A DNA stretch of 64,000 bases from Microbacterium sp. 18062. GTDB taxonomy: Bacteria > Actinomycetota > Actinomycetes > Actinomycetales > Microbacteriaceae. The notes below the pieces were generated by a model. That model made no database searches. It saw only the letters and a list, made by a program, of their open reading frames with translations, and had not been told where the DNA came from. Of the stretch, positions 36,237-45,506 are shown one piece after another. The number at the start of each line of letters is the position of its first letter. Positions within the stretch are counted from its first letter, which is position 1. The DNA lies in assembly GCF_902706225.1 (NCBI RefSeq), contig NZ_CACSKB010000021.1:1-64000 (forward strand). Reading direction: 5' to 3'. The translations under genes were made by a program, and so were the position numbers.

Positions 36237-36992
36237 TCAGAGCTGGATCGCGGTGAAGCGCTTGCTCGTGGCAAGCCGCTCGATCTCGGCACGCGCGGCG
36301 CGAGCGTGGGCGTCGACGCGGTCGTGCTCCGGGCCCGCCGCGTACTCGACGCCGTGACGCGCGAACGCCCGCGAGAGCAGCGCATCGGCCAGCTGCGGGT
36401 TCAGCGGCAGCACCGGGCCCTGCACGTTCGTCGCGTAAAGGCCGTCGACCCGGAAGGTCTCGTAGCCGTCGACGATGCTGCCGTTGCCTGCGACGACCGA
36501 ACCGTATCGGCTCGCCGGATCAGCGCCCGGCTCGGGCGTCCACACGGACGCATGGTCCTCGAACCCGACGAGACGTCCGTCGGGGGTGTCCGCCACGACG
36601 TAGCCGACGCGGCGCTGACGGGTGCGGGCGACGCGCGCCGACACGAGCCCGAGCCCCGGCACGCTCGTGCCGTCGAGCAGGTCGACCCCCGCGCTCAGAA
36701 GCTCCGCGCCGCCGCCGACGGCGAGCACGACACCGCCGCCCGCCAGGTGCTCGGCCAGCCAGTCGCGGCGAGCGGCGAGATCCTGCTGCACGGTGCGGAG
36801 CGCCGAGAGCGGGCCGTTCCCGATCACGACGATGTCGGTCGACGCCGGGTCCGCGTCGCCGATCCCGACGAGCGCGACCTCGGCCGGGTGCCCGGCGAGC
36901 GACGCGCGGGCGGCGAGCACCTCGACATTGCCGCGGTCGCCCGTCACCCCGAGGAGGTCGGGGTACAGCTGGACGATGCTGAGAGCCGTCAT
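36237..36992 (-). CDS. gatD: GatD-like class I glutamine amidotransferase, catalytic residues lost
   Basis: 251 residues, ATG overlapping the murT stop by four bases. The start VQLYPDLLGVTGDRGNVEVL and the end QGPVLPLNPQLADALL are typical of GatD, which feeds ammonia to MurT for amidation of D-Glu in lipid II. The nucleophile elbow reads LAVGGGAELL: Gly93 stands where the catalytic Cys of the usual CGGYQ motif should be (codon at 36714-36716). The catalytic His of the usual LHGP motif is Gln191 (TNVQGPVLP). With both gone it should not hydrolyse glutamine. It probably stays as a structural or binding partner of the ligase. Confidence 0.9.
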   Translation of the reverse strand: MTALSIVQLYPDLLGVTGDRGNVEVLAARASLAGHPAEVALVGIGDADPASTDIVVIGNGPLSALRTVQQDLAARRDWLAEHLAGGGVVLAVGGGAELLSAGVDLLDGTSVPGLGLVSARVARTRQRRVGYVVADTPDGRLVGFEDHASVWTPEPGADPASRYGSVVAGNGSIVDGYETFRVDGLYATNVQGPVLPLNPQLADALLSRAFARHGVEYAAGPEHDRVDAHARAARAEIERLATSKRFTAIQL

Positions 36993-38284
36993 CGGCGCGC
37001 CACCTCCTGATCGCCGTGCCCGAGGATACGGCGGCCGATCATCATGAGCTCGTAGTTGACGAACCAGATCTGACGGCCGGTGCGGGTCGGGGCGAAGCCC
37101 CGCATCAGCGCGACCGCCTTCTCCATGTCCGGTTCGACCGCCCCGATGGGGATCCCCGCGTAGGCCAGCCGCGTGGCGATCTGATGGGCCTTCTCCCCCG
37201 CGACGACATCGACGTGGTCGAGGCCGGCGAGATCGACGTCGTACAGCCACGACACGTCCGGAGTGCCCTCGTCGATCGCCATCAGAACGCGCTCGGGAGG
37301 ACCGTCGAGCGCATCCACGTTCAGCTGCAGGCTCGGCCCGTTCTTGAACATCACGAACTCGACCTGCTCGTCGCCCTCGCGGCGGAGCGGGACGAGCTCG
37401 CCCCGACCGTAGGCCGGCGCCATGCGGGAGAAGCCCTCGGCCGCGGCATCCGTGCGGAACCGATCGCTGAGCACGTGCCGAGCGACGCTCACCGCCGCCG
37501 CGGCGTCGACCGCGTAGTGCAGCCCCCGCGCCGGCAGCGTGATGGGGAATGCCCGCCCCTCGAGCGAGATCTCCACCGCGCGGCCGTCGACGGACACGAC
37601 CTCGCTCTCGGCGGAGCGGGGCCTCGCCCCGGCGTCGCCGCTGCGGGTGTCGGCGGCGTTGACGAGACCGTGGGCGGAGGCGCCCACGACGTCCGCCGAC
37701 GCGCCGAAGAACGACACCGGGGCACGAAGCGCGGTCTCGTCGATCTTGCTGAGGTAGGGGTCGTCCCGGTTGATCACCACGCGGACGTCCGCTCGACGGG
37801 ACGCGTCGAGCATCATGTCGGCGACACGCTCGGTCTCATAGAACCGGTAGAGCTGGTCCACCTGCACGTTGAGCGCCACGATCACGCGCGGCGAGAGGAT
37901 GTCGGCGAGCTCGGCCGCGAACCCCTCGTCGACCTCGAGCACGGCGACATCCGCCCGCACCCTGCCGGTGAGGGTGGCGTCGGCCAGCAGCGCGCTCGTC
38001 ACGCCCTGCGGCAGATTCGCCCCGGTGGGATTCGTGAACACGCGCAGACCGTGCGCACGCAGGATCTCGCTCACCATGTGCGTCGTCGTCGTCTTGCCGT
38101 TCGAGCCGAGCACGAACACGACCCCGTAGGGGAACTGACCGCCCAGGGTGCTCAGCAGCGTCGGCGCCATCCGGTTCGCGAGGTGCCCGGGGAAGGCCGA
38201 GCCTCCCCCGCGCAACCGGGTCGCGAACCGCGCCAGCTTTCCGGCGAGCACCGCCGGGACATAACGGATGCTGCTTCCCGTCAC
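36989..38284 (-). CDS. murT: MurT-like Mur ligase, without zinc ribbon
   Basis: 431 residues from GTG, seven bases after the sigma factor stop. ATP-binding loop VLGSNGKTTTTHM (about 60), the central domain with VLEVDEGFAAELADI and LNVQVDQLYRFYETERVADM, and the C-terminal DUF1727 domain with PDVSWLYDVDL, which holds the conserved Asp of MurT. The stretch after INRDDPYLSKID, where MurT normally has a four-Cys zinc ribbon, has none; the whole protein has no Cys. MurT activates the alpha-carboxyl of D-Glu in lipid II. Together with the dead GatD this suggests a different acceptor than ammonia. Confidence 0.92.
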   Translation of the reverse strand: MTGSSIRYVPAVLAGKLARFATRLRGGGSAFPGHLANRMAPTLLSTLGGQFPYGVVFVLGSNGKTTTTHMVSEILRAHGLRVFTNPTGANLPQGVTSALLADATLTGRVRADVAVLEVDEGFAAELADILSPRVIVALNVQVDQLYRFYETERVADMMLDASRRADVRVVINRDDPYLSKIDETALRAPVSFFGASADVVGASAHGLVNAADTRSGDAGARPRSAESEVVSVDGRAVEISLEGRAFPITLPARGLHYAVDAAAAVSVARHVLSDRFRTDAAAEGFSRMAPAYGRGELVPLRREGDEQVEFVMFKNGPSLQLNVDALDGPPERVLMAIDEGTPDVSWLYDVDLAGLDHVDVVAGEKAHQIATRLAYAGIPIGAVEPDMEKAVALMRGFAPTRTGRQIWFVNYELMMIGRRILGHGDQEVARR

Positions 38285-38291
38285 GCCCGGA

Positions 38292-39626
38292 TCACTCCAG
38301 GTAGTCGCGCAGCGACTGCGAACGGCTCGGGTGGCGAAGCTTTGCCATGGTCTTCGACTCGATCTGGCGGATCCGCTCACGGGTGACGCCGAACGTGTCG
38401 CCGATCTGGTCGAGGGTCTTCGGCTGACCGTCGCCCAGGCCGAACCGCATCCGGATGACGCCCGCTTCGCGCTCGCTGAGCGAGTCGAGCAGGGACTCCA
38501 GCTGCCGCTGCAGCATCGTGAAGCCCACGGCGTCGGCGGGGACGACCGCCTCGGTGTCCTCGATCAGGTCGCCGAACTCGCTGTCGCCGTCCTCGCCGAG
38601 CGGGGTGTGCAACGAAATCGGCTCACGACCGTACTTCTGCACCTCGATGACCTTCTCGGGGGTCATGTCGAGCTCGCGGCTGAGCTCCTCGGGCGTGGGC
38701 TCACGACCGAGGTCCTGCAGCATCTGCCGCTGCACCCGGGCGAGCTTGTTGATGACCTCGACCATGTGCACCGGGATGCGGATGGTGCGCGCCTGATCGG
38801 CCATGGCGCGCGTGATCGCCTGCCGGATCCACCACGTCGCGTACGTCGAGAATTTGAAGCCCTTGGTGTAGTCGAACTTCTCGACCGCACGGATGAGGCC
38901 GAGGTTGCCCTCCTGGATGAGGTCGAGGAACTGCATTCCACGACCCGTGTAGCGCTTGGCGAGCGACACCACGAGGCGAAGGTTCGCGCCGAGCAGATGG
39001 CTCTTCGCGCGCTGTCCGTCGCGCGCCACCCACTGCAGGTCGAGACCGAGCTGCTTGGACTTCTCGGCCGCGGACATCGCCGACAGCTTCTCCTCTGCGA
39101 ACAGGCCCGCCTCGATGCGCATGGCGAGCTCGACCTCTTCGGCCGCGTTGAGGAGCGGGACCTTTCCGATCTGCTTCAGGTAGTCCTTGACCGGGTCCGC
39201 GGTCGCGCCGGTGATCTGGGTCGAGTAGACGGGGACGTCGTCCTCGTCGTTCGAGGAGATGACGATCGCGCCCGTGGGCAGCGGCTCGGTGAACGCGAGC
39301 TTCGTGCTCTCTCCGTCGCCGTCGCCGTCGTCGTCGGAGTCCGCGGTCTTGGTCGCCGCCGCGGGCGCGGTCGGCGCCTCCTCGGGCTCGTCATCGCCGG
39401 TCACCGCGTCGCCGATCTCGACGTCGTCGTCGAACTCCTCTTCGTCGTCGCCCTTCTTCGCGGACTTCTTCGCCGGAGCCTTCTTCGCGGGCGCCTTCTT
39501 CGCGGGCGCCTTCTTGGTCGGAGCCTTCGTGGCCACGGCAGTGTCTTCGGCAGCCACGTCGTCGGTGGCGTCCGCCGTGGAGGCTGCAGTCCGCGAGCGG
39601 GTGTCGGTCTTCGTGCCTGGAGTCAC
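38292..39626 (-). CDS. sigA: primary RNA polymerase sigma factor (sigma-70)
   Basis: 444 residues from GTG at 39626 with GAAAGG before it; a GTG at 39656 would add ten residues. The N-terminal 140 residues are a Lys/Ala/Pro-rich repeat ([12 protein letters not shown]) then an acidic part, as in actinobacterial HrdB/SigA. Region 1.2 begins [16 protein letters not shown], region 2 has RFMGRGMQ-like [20 protein letters not shown] and [13 protein letters not shown], region 3 follows, and region 4 has [20 protein letters not shown]. It directs housekeeping transcription. The cluster murT-gatD-racemases follows on the same strand and could be partly read through. Confidence 0.97.
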   Translation of the reverse strand: MTPGTKTDTRSRTAASTADATDDVAAEDTAVATKAPTKKAPAKKAPAKKAPAKKSAKKGDDEEEFDDDVEIGDAVTGDDEPEEAPTAPAAATKTADSDDDGDGDGESTKLAFTEPLPTGAIVISSNDEDDVPVYSTQITGATADPVKDYLKQIGKVPLLNAAEEVELAMRIEAGLFAEEKLSAMSAAEKSKQLGLDLQWVARDGQRAKSHLLGANLRLVVSLAKRYTGRGMQFLDLIQEGNLGLIRAVEKFDYTKGFKFSTYATWWIRQAITRAMADQARTIRIPVHMVEVINKLARVQRQMLQDLGREPTPEELSRELDMTPEKVIEVQKYGREPISLHTPLGEDGDSEFGDLIEDTEAVVPADAVGFTMLQRQLESLLDSLSEREAGVIRMRFGLGDGQPKTLDQIGDTFGVTRERIRQIESKTMAKLRHPSRSQSLRDYLE

Positions 39627-39668
39627 GGTTCGCCTTTCACCGAGGATCGTCTCCACGGTCGTTCTCGG

Positions 39669-39690
39669 ACACTAGTAAGACCCTTGTCAA
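39669..39690 (-). promoter_or_regulatory. possible sigA promoter/operator region
   Basis: On the sigA strand TTGACA, ten bases, TAGTGT, about 45-65 bases before the start. The spacing is too short for a normal sigma-70 promoter but resembles RecA-NDp-type actinobacterial promoters (TTGTC-like element and TAgtgT -10). Further GACAA/TTGTC words lie near 39720 and 39741. The 230-base interval to 39886 holds no gene. Confidence 0.35.
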
Positions 39691-39886
39691 GTCCTGAGGA
39701 CGCCGAGACGTCCCCCGATTGACAACGGGTCGGTCCTCTATTGTCGCATACCCCGAGCGCCCGTTCGACGCAACACCCGGTCCTGGATCCAACGCCCGGC
39801 CGGGCGTTGGTATTCCGTGGAGCAGCGGCCTCGGCTCGCCGATCCGGCAGGACGGACGCGGGATCTCCGCGGCCGGGACCTTCGCC

Positions 39887-40816
39887 TCAGCCGAACGAAG
39901 GACCGCGCGGATCGTCGTCGTGCGGGCCGCTGGCCAGGAACCGCTCGAGCTCGGCGGCGATCTCGTCGGCGCTCGGCAGGTCCGCCTCATGGAGCAGGGG
40001 CGACGCCTGCGTGGCCCCTGCCATGTAGGCGTCGTACCGCTCTTCGAGGCCCTGCAGCATCGTCGTCAGCTCGTCGCTCTCCGAGATCTGCTGCGCGACC
40101 TTTCCCAGGAACTCCTCGTTGTCGGCGCGCAGCTCGTCCACGGCGAAGACGAGTCCCGTTGCGGCCGTCACGCTGTCGAGCGCCGCGATGGCCGACGCGG
40201 GGTACTCGGTGTCGCCGAGGTAGTGCGGAACGAGCAGGACGAATCCGGCGACCGCGGCCCCGGCGGCGGCGAACCGGTACTCCAGGAGATGCCCCGCGGT
40301 CGCGGGCACCTGCGTGTGCGGCTTCCAGACCGAATGGGCCTCCGCGAGCTCGGCGCGCGTGCCCGAGACCGTCGCTCCGAGCGGGCGCGTATGCGGCACG
40401 GGCATGCCGATCGCGTGCACCCAGGTCACGGTCGACACACCGAACGCGGTGGCCGCGTCGACGACCGAGGCGGCGAAGGCCTCCCAGGCGAAATCGGGCT
40501 CGTAGCCGGTGAGCAGCAGGAACGGCTGGCCGATCGCGTCGTGCGCCAGTGCGAGCTCGAGCCGGGGCGGCTGGTAGTCGGCGAGGTGATCCTGATCGAA
40601 CGCGATCGTCGGCCGACGCGCGCGGTAGTCCAGCAGGACGTCGTTCTCGTACCGGCGCAGGGTCTCGGGCGAGAGCTCCTCGCGCAGATAGGTGATGGCC
40701 TGGGCCACAGCGGCACCGGCGTCGGTGAAGCCGGTGAGCATCACGACGAGCGGCAGTCCGCGCGGGACGGACGGCGCGTCGGCTGTGTTCGCGAACAGCG
40801 ACGGATTCCAGGACAT
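39887..40816 (-). CDS. PAC2 family protein
   Basis: 309 residues. The PAC2 fold (about 15-260) is recognised by PLVVMLTGFTDAGAAVAQAI at the start, LLTGYEPDFAWEAFAASV, and TWVHAIGMPVPHTRP. Members are proteasome-assembly-chaperone-like proteins; in actinobacteria their role is unknown. The C-terminal tail is acidic. It is divergent from pepA with 64 bases between starts. Confidence 0.92.
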   Translation of the reverse strand: MSWNPSLFANTADAPSVPRGLPLVVMLTGFTDAGAAVAQAITYLREELSPETLRRYENDVLLDYRARRPTIAFDQDHLADYQPPRLELALAHDAIGQPFLLLTGYEPDFAWEAFAASVVDAATAFGVSTVTWVHAIGMPVPHTRPLGATVSGTRAELAEAHSVWKPHTQVPATAGHLLEYRFAAAGAAVAGFVLLVPHYLGDTEYPASAIAALDSVTAATGLVFAVDELRADNEEFLGKVAQQISESDELTTMLQGLEERYDAYMAGATQASPLLHEADLPSADEIAAELERFLASGPHDDDPRGPSFG

Positions 40817-40880
40817 ACCCCCATGCTACGAGCAGCGGGGACGAACGGCTCCCGCGCGGCCGCCTCCATAGGATGGAGGC

Positions 40881-42341
40881 ATGCCGCATCCGGATCTCCT
40901 CTTCAGCCCGGCTCCCCTCGACGACACCTCCGCAGACGCGGTCCTGCTCGCCCTGCCGCCGCTCGACGACCCGCTGTACGACACGGAGGACTGGCCCGCG
41001 GCGCGCACGGCGCTCAGGGCCGTCGGCTTCACCGGCGCGCCCGGCACCTACCAGCGTGTGCTCCTGCCCGGCCACGACGACCGCCCGCTCGCCGTCGTCG
41101 GCACCGGAAGCGCACCGGATGCGACGGCGCTGCGGTTCGCCGTGGGCGCCGGCATCCGCTCCCTCGTGGGGTTCGACACCGTCGCGGTCGCCGTTCCCGG
41201 CGTGTCGAGCGGGTTCCGGGCGATCGCCGAGGGCGCCGGGCTCGGCGGCTATCGCTTCGAGGGCTACAAGGCCGCGGGGGCGACCAAGCGCGCGGCGCGT
41301 GTGGTGATCCACGCGGACGGCACCGACGAGGACGTGCGCGCCGCGACCGTCGCCGCCGACGCCGCCGCGCTCGTGAAGGATCTCGTCTCGATCCCCGCCG
41401 AATGGTTCGGACCCGAGGACTTCGCCCGGCGGGCCGCGCAGACCGTCGCCCACCTGCCGGTCGAGGTGCGCGTGCTCGACGAGGAGGAACTGCGCGCCGA
41501 GGGTTTCGGGGGGATCCTCGGAGTAGGCCAGGGCTCGGACCGCCCGCCGCGGCTCGTGCGGCTCGACTACTCCCCCGCCGGCGCGACCCGTCACATCGCG
41601 TTGGTCGGCAAGGGCATCACGTTCGACACCGGCGGGCTGTCGCTGAAGCCGGCGGCCTCCATGGTCGGGATGAAGTACGACATGTGCGGCGCCGCCACGG
41701 CCCTCGCGGTGCTCGCGGCCTCGGCCGAGCTCGCGGCGCCCGTGCACGTCACGGCGTGGCTGTGCATCGCCGACAACATGCCCTCCGGACGAGCCACCCG
41801 CCCGGGCGACGTGCTCCGGATGCTCGACGGCACCACGGTCGAAGTCCTGAACACGGACGCCGAGGGCCGGCTCGTCCTCGCGGACGGCCTCGTCGCCGCG
41901 AGCCGCGAGAACCCGGATCTCATCGTGGACGTGGCCACCCTCACCGGCGCGATCACCGTGGCGCTCGGAAACCGGCACACCGGCGTCATGGGCTCCGACG
42001 ACGCGGTCGCCGAGTACCTCGCCGCCGCGGAGCGCGCCGGCGAGCCCGCGTGGCGGCTTCCCCTGCCTACGCACATGGAGGACGACCTCGACTCTCCCAT
42101 CGCCGACCTCGTGAACGCCAAGATCGGCGATCCGGCGGGCGGGTCCCTCTTCGCCGGCCTCTTCCTGCAGCGGTTCCTCGGGCGCACCGGCGAGGAGAAG
42201 GACGCACCTCGCATCCCCTGGGTGCACCTCGACATCGCCGGAGTCGGCATGAACAAGGGCGGCGGATACGGGTTCACCGACAAGGGCCCGACGGCGGCCA
42301 CCGTGCGAAGCCTGATCGCGCTCGTCACAGGGCAGGCGTGA
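40881..42341 (+). CDS. pepA: leucyl aminopeptidase (M17)
   Basis: 486 residues. The C-terminal catalytic domain (about 170-480) contains the two-zinc site and signature: GKGITFDTGGLSLKP, MKYDMCGAATALAVL, and NTDAEGRLVLADGL. It forms hexamers and releases N-terminal residues from peptides in the cytoplasm. The lipoamide dehydrogenase gene starts one base after its stop, so the two are probably co-transcribed. Confidence 0.97.
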   Translation: MPHPDLLFSPAPLDDTSADAVLLALPPLDDPLYDTEDWPAARTALRAVGFTGAPGTYQRVLLPGHDDRPLAVVGTGSAPDATALRFAVGAGIRSLVGFDTVAVAVPGVSSGFRAIAEGAGLGGYRFEGYKAAGATKRAARVVIHADGTDEDVRAATVAADAAALVKDLVSIPAEWFGPEDFARRAAQTVAHLPVEVRVLDEEELRAEGFGGILGVGQGSDRPPRLVRLDYSPAGATRHIALVGKGITFDTGGLSLKPAASMVGMKYDMCGAATALAVLAASAELAAPVHVTAWLCIADNMPSGRATRPGDVLRMLDGTTVEVLNTDAEGRLVLADGLVAASRENPDLIVDVATLTGAITVALGNRHTGVMGSDDAVAEYLAAAERAGEPAWRLPLPTHMEDDLDSPIADLVNAKIGDPAGGSLFAGLFLQRFLGRTGEEKDAPRIPWVHLDIAGVGMNKGGGYGFTDKGPTAATVRSLIALVTGQA

Positions 42342-42342
42342 C

Positions 42343-43707
42343 GTGCACACCGACATCGTCGTCATCGGCGGAGGCAGCGGCGGCTATGCGACGGCGCTGC
42401 GCGCCGCGGAGCTCGGCAAGAGGGTGATCGTCGTCGAGCGCGACAAGGTCGGCGGCACATGCCTGCACCGCGGATGCATCCCGACCAAGGCTCTGCTGCA
42501 CGTCGCCGAGACCGTCGACGCCGTGCGTGAGGCCGCCGGCCTCGGTGTCCTCGCCGAGCTTCAGGGGGTCGACGTGTCCCGCATGCACGCGTTCCGCGAG
42601 GGCCTGGTCGCCAAGAAGCACAAGGGGCTGCAGGGGCTGCTGAAAGCGCGCGGCATCGAGGTCGTCGCCGCGGAGGGAACGATCGCCGGCCCCGGCCGGG
42701 TCCGCGCGGGCGAGACCGAGATCCTGGCCACGAACATCGTCATCGCGACGGGGGCGTACACCCGCGTGCCGCCGGGCCTCGAGATCGGCGGGCGCGTCCT
42801 GTCGAGCGAACAGGCCCTGGAGCTCGGCGAGATCCCCGCGAGCGTCATCGTCCTCGGCGGCGGTGTGATCGGCGTCGAGTTCGCCAGCCTCTGGCGTTCG
42901 CTCGGTGCCGAGGTCACGATCGTCGAGGCGCTCGACCACCTCGTGCCGACGGAGGACGAGACCCTCCGGACCCAGCTCGCGCGGGCGTTCCGCAAGCGTG
43001 GCATCCAGACCCGGCTGGGGGCGCGGGTCGCGACCGCCGCACAGGACGACTCCGGAGTGTCCGTGCAGCTCGAAGACGGCGCATCGCTCACCGCGGACTA
43101 TCTGCTCGTCGCCGTCGGGCGCGGACCGGCGACGACGGGGCTCGGCCTCGAGGAGGCCGGTGTCCGCCTCGATCGCGGATTCGTCGTGACGGATGTGGAC
43201 CTGCGTACGTCGGTCGAGGGCGTCTGGGCCGTCGGCGACGTCGTCGTCGGTCCGCAGCTGGCCCACCGGGGCTTCCAGCACGGGATCCAGGTGGCCGAGC
43301 GGATCGCCGGATCGACCCCCGCTCCGGTCGCGGACGAGCTCGTGCCCCGGATCGTCTACACGAGCCCGGAGCTCGCCTCGGTAGGCCTCACCCGCGCGCA
43401 GGCCGAGGAGCGTCACGGCGTCGACGCCATCACCGTGCTCGACTACAACCTGGCCGGAAACGCCCGGACGGAGATCCTCGGCGGCAGCGGCAGCGTGCGC
43501 GTGATCCGTAAGACCGACGGGCCGGTCCTCGGCGTGCACCTGGCCGGCCCCCGCGTCGGAGAGCTGATCTCCGAGGCCCAGCTCGTCGTGGGCTGGGACG
43601 CGCACCCCGAGGACGTGGCACCGCTCGTGCATGCGCATCCGACCCAGAGCGAGGCGCTGGGCGAGGCATTCCTCGCCCTCGCCGGCAAGCCCTTGCACGT
43701 CCTGTAG
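42343..43707 (+). CDS. lpdA: dihydrolipoyl dehydrogenase
   Basis: 454 residues from GTG. FAD site VIGGGSGGYATALRAAELG, redox pair in GGTCLHRGCIPTKALLH, NAD site VILGGGVIGVEFASLW, second FAD motif GVWAVGDVV, and the catalytic base His in HAHPTQSEALGEAF. It reoxidises the lipoyl groups of the 2-oxoacid dehydrogenase complexes. The E2 gene follows 54 bases on. Confidence 0.97.
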   Translation: MHTDIVVIGGGSGGYATALRAAELGKRVIVVERDKVGGTCLHRGCIPTKALLHVAETVDAVREAAGLGVLAELQGVDVSRMHAFREGLVAKKHKGLQGLLKARGIEVVAAEGTIAGPGRVRAGETEILATNIVIATGAYTRVPPGLEIGGRVLSSEQALELGEIPASVIVLGGGVIGVEFASLWRSLGAEVTIVEALDHLVPTEDETLRTQLARAFRKRGIQTRLGARVATAAQDDSGVSVQLEDGASLTADYLLVAVGRGPATTGLGLEEAGVRLDRGFVVTDVDLRTSVEGVWAVGDVVVGPQLAHRGFQHGIQVAERIAGSTPAPVADELVPRIVYTSPELASVGLTRAQAEERHGVDAITVLDYNLAGNARTEILGGSGSVRVIRKTDGPVLGVHLAGPRVGELISEAQLVVGWDAHPEDVAPLVHAHPTQSEALGEAFLALAGKPLHVL

Positions 43708-43761
43708 GACGAGGGCATCACTAAGCTAGACACGACATCGCATTCAGAAGGAGCAAATCCC

Positions 43762-45492
43762 ATGAGCACTTCCGTGGTCCTCCCCGCTCTCGGCGAGAGC
43801 GTCACCGAGGGAACGGTCACCCGCTGGCTCAAGAACGTCGGGGACACGGTGGAGGCGGACGAGGGTCTGCTGGAGATCTCGACCGACAAGGTCGACACGG
43901 AGATCCCCTCGCCGATCAGCGGCGTGATCGAGGAGATCCTCGTGCAGGAGGACGAGACCGTAGAGGTCGGTGCCGTCCTGGCGAAGATCGGTGACGGCTC
44001 CGGCGCTTCCGCTCCTTCCGAGCCGGCCGCTGAGCAGCCCATCGCGGAGACCCCCGCCGCCGAGACCGCCGCGCCGCAGGAGCAGGCGCCCGCGGCCGAG
44101 GAGCCGGCCGAGACCGCGCCCCAGCCCGCCGCCGCTGCATCCGGTGGACGCGACGTCGTGCTCCCGGAGCTCGGCGAGAGCGTGACCGAGGGCACCGTAA
44201 CCCGCTGGCTGAAGCAGATCGGCGACGACGTCGCCGTCGACGAGCCGCTGCTCGAGATCTCGACCGACAAGGTCGACACCGAGATCCCGGCCCCGTTCGC
44301 CGGGGTCCTGCAGGAGATCCTCGTCCAGGAGGACGAGACGGTCGCCGTCGGCAGCCCGCTCGCCCGCATCGGCGACGGCGCGCCCGCGCAGGAGTCCTCC
44401 GCCGCCCCCGAGGCACCCGCCTCCGTGGCCGCGCCCGAGGCGCCGTCCACGGAGAAGCCGGTCGACGTCGAGCAGGCGGAGGCCCCCGCCGCGCAGGCGG
44501 AGACGCCGGTGCCCGAGGCCGAGAAGCCCGCGGCACCGGCCGAGGCGCCCTCGCCCGAGAAGCCCGCGCCGGCGACCGACGCCGACGAGGGTGTGTCCTA
44601 CGTCACCCCGCTCGTGCGGCGTCTCGCGCAGCAGCAGGGCGTCGATCTGAGCTCGATCACCGGCTCCGGCGTGGGGGGGCGCATCCGCAAGGAAGACGTC
44701 CTCAAGGCCGCCGAGAAGCCCGCGGCACCGGCTGCGGCGCCCGCCGCCGCGGCAGCACCGGCCCCTGAGGTCTCGCCGCTGCGCGGCACCACGCAGCCGA
44801 TGTCCCGTCTGCGAAAGGTGATCGCCGAGCGCGCCGTCGCCTCGATGCAGGCGACGGCCCAACTCACCACCGTCGTCGAGGTCGACGTGACCAAGCTCGC
44901 GAACTACCGTGACTCGGTCAAGGGCGAGTTCCAGCAGAAGACGGGCGACAAGCTCTCCTTCCTGCCGTTCTTCGCGATCGCGGCCGTCGAGGCGCTGCAG
45001 GCGTACCCGATCATCAACGCGACGGTCGACGACGGCAAGATCGTCTACCCGGCCTCGGAGAACGTGTCGATCGCGGTCGACACCGAGCGCGGTCTGCTGA
45101 CCCCGGTCGTGCGCGATGCCGGCGACAAGAACATCGCGGAGCTCGCGCGCGAGATCGCCGATCTCGCCGCTCGCACGCGCGACAACAAGCTGAAGCCAGA
45201 TGAGCTGGCCGGCGGCACCTTCACGCTGACCAACACGGGCTCGCGCGGCGCGCTGTTCGACACGCCGATCGTCTTCCTGCCGCAGTCCGCGATCCTGGGT
45301 CTCGGCGTCGTCGTGAAGCGCCCGGGTGTCGTGACCGTCGACGGGAAGGACGCGATCTCCGTGCGTTCCTACGTCTACCTCGCCCTCTCGTACGATCACC
45401 GGATCATCGACGGGGCGGATGCGGCTCGCTTCCTCTCCGCGGTGAAGTCGCGGCTCGAGGCCGCCGACTTCGCGGGCCGGCTGGGGATCTGA
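43762..45492 (+). CDS. sucB: 2-oxoglutarate dehydrogenase E2 (dihydrolipoamide succinyltransferase), two lipoyl domains
   Basis: 576 residues, ATG with AGAAGGAG before it. Two lipoyl domains with lipoylated Lys43 and Lys170, both in [12 protein letters not shown]; Ala/Pro/Glu-rich linkers; the E1/E3-binding domain at about 276-315 ([20 protein letters not shown]); and the catalytic domain (about 340-576) with [16 protein letters not shown] near the end. The choice of succinyl over acetyl substrate is from family likeness; actinobacterial E2 proteins can serve both complexes. Stop lies 14 bases from the end of the convergent gene. Confidence 0.93.
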   Translation: MSTSVVLPALGESVTEGTVTRWLKNVGDTVEADEGLLEISTDKVDTEIPSPISGVIEEILVQEDETVEVGAVLAKIGDGSGASAPSEPAAEQPIAETPAAETAAPQEQAPAAEEPAETAPQPAAAASGGRDVVLPELGESVTEGTVTRWLKQIGDDVAVDEPLLEISTDKVDTEIPAPFAGVLQEILVQEDETVAVGSPLARIGDGAPAQESSAAPEAPASVAAPEAPSTEKPVDVEQAEAPAAQAETPVPEAEKPAAPAEAPSPEKPAPATDADEGVSYVTPLVRRLAQQQGVDLSSITGSGVGGRIRKEDVLKAAEKPAAPAAAPAAAAAPAPEVSPLRGTTQPMSRLRKVIAERAVASMQATAQLTTVVEVDVTKLANYRDSVKGEFQQKTGDKLSFLPFFAIAAVEALQAYPIINATVDDGKIVYPASENVSIAVDTERGLLTPVVRDAGDKNIAELAREIADLAARTRDNKLKPDELAGGTFTLTNTGSRGALFDTPIVFLPQSAILGLGVVVKRPGVVTVDGKDAISVRSYVYLALSYDHRIIDGADAARFLSAVKSRLEAADFAGRLGI

Positions 45493-45506
45493 CCTCCCCC
45501 GCACAC

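Noticed and set aside
39450..39560. Short tandem repeats that might be a CRISPR or satellite
   Set aside because: They encode the KKAPAKK repeat tail of the sigma factor and are explained by coding.
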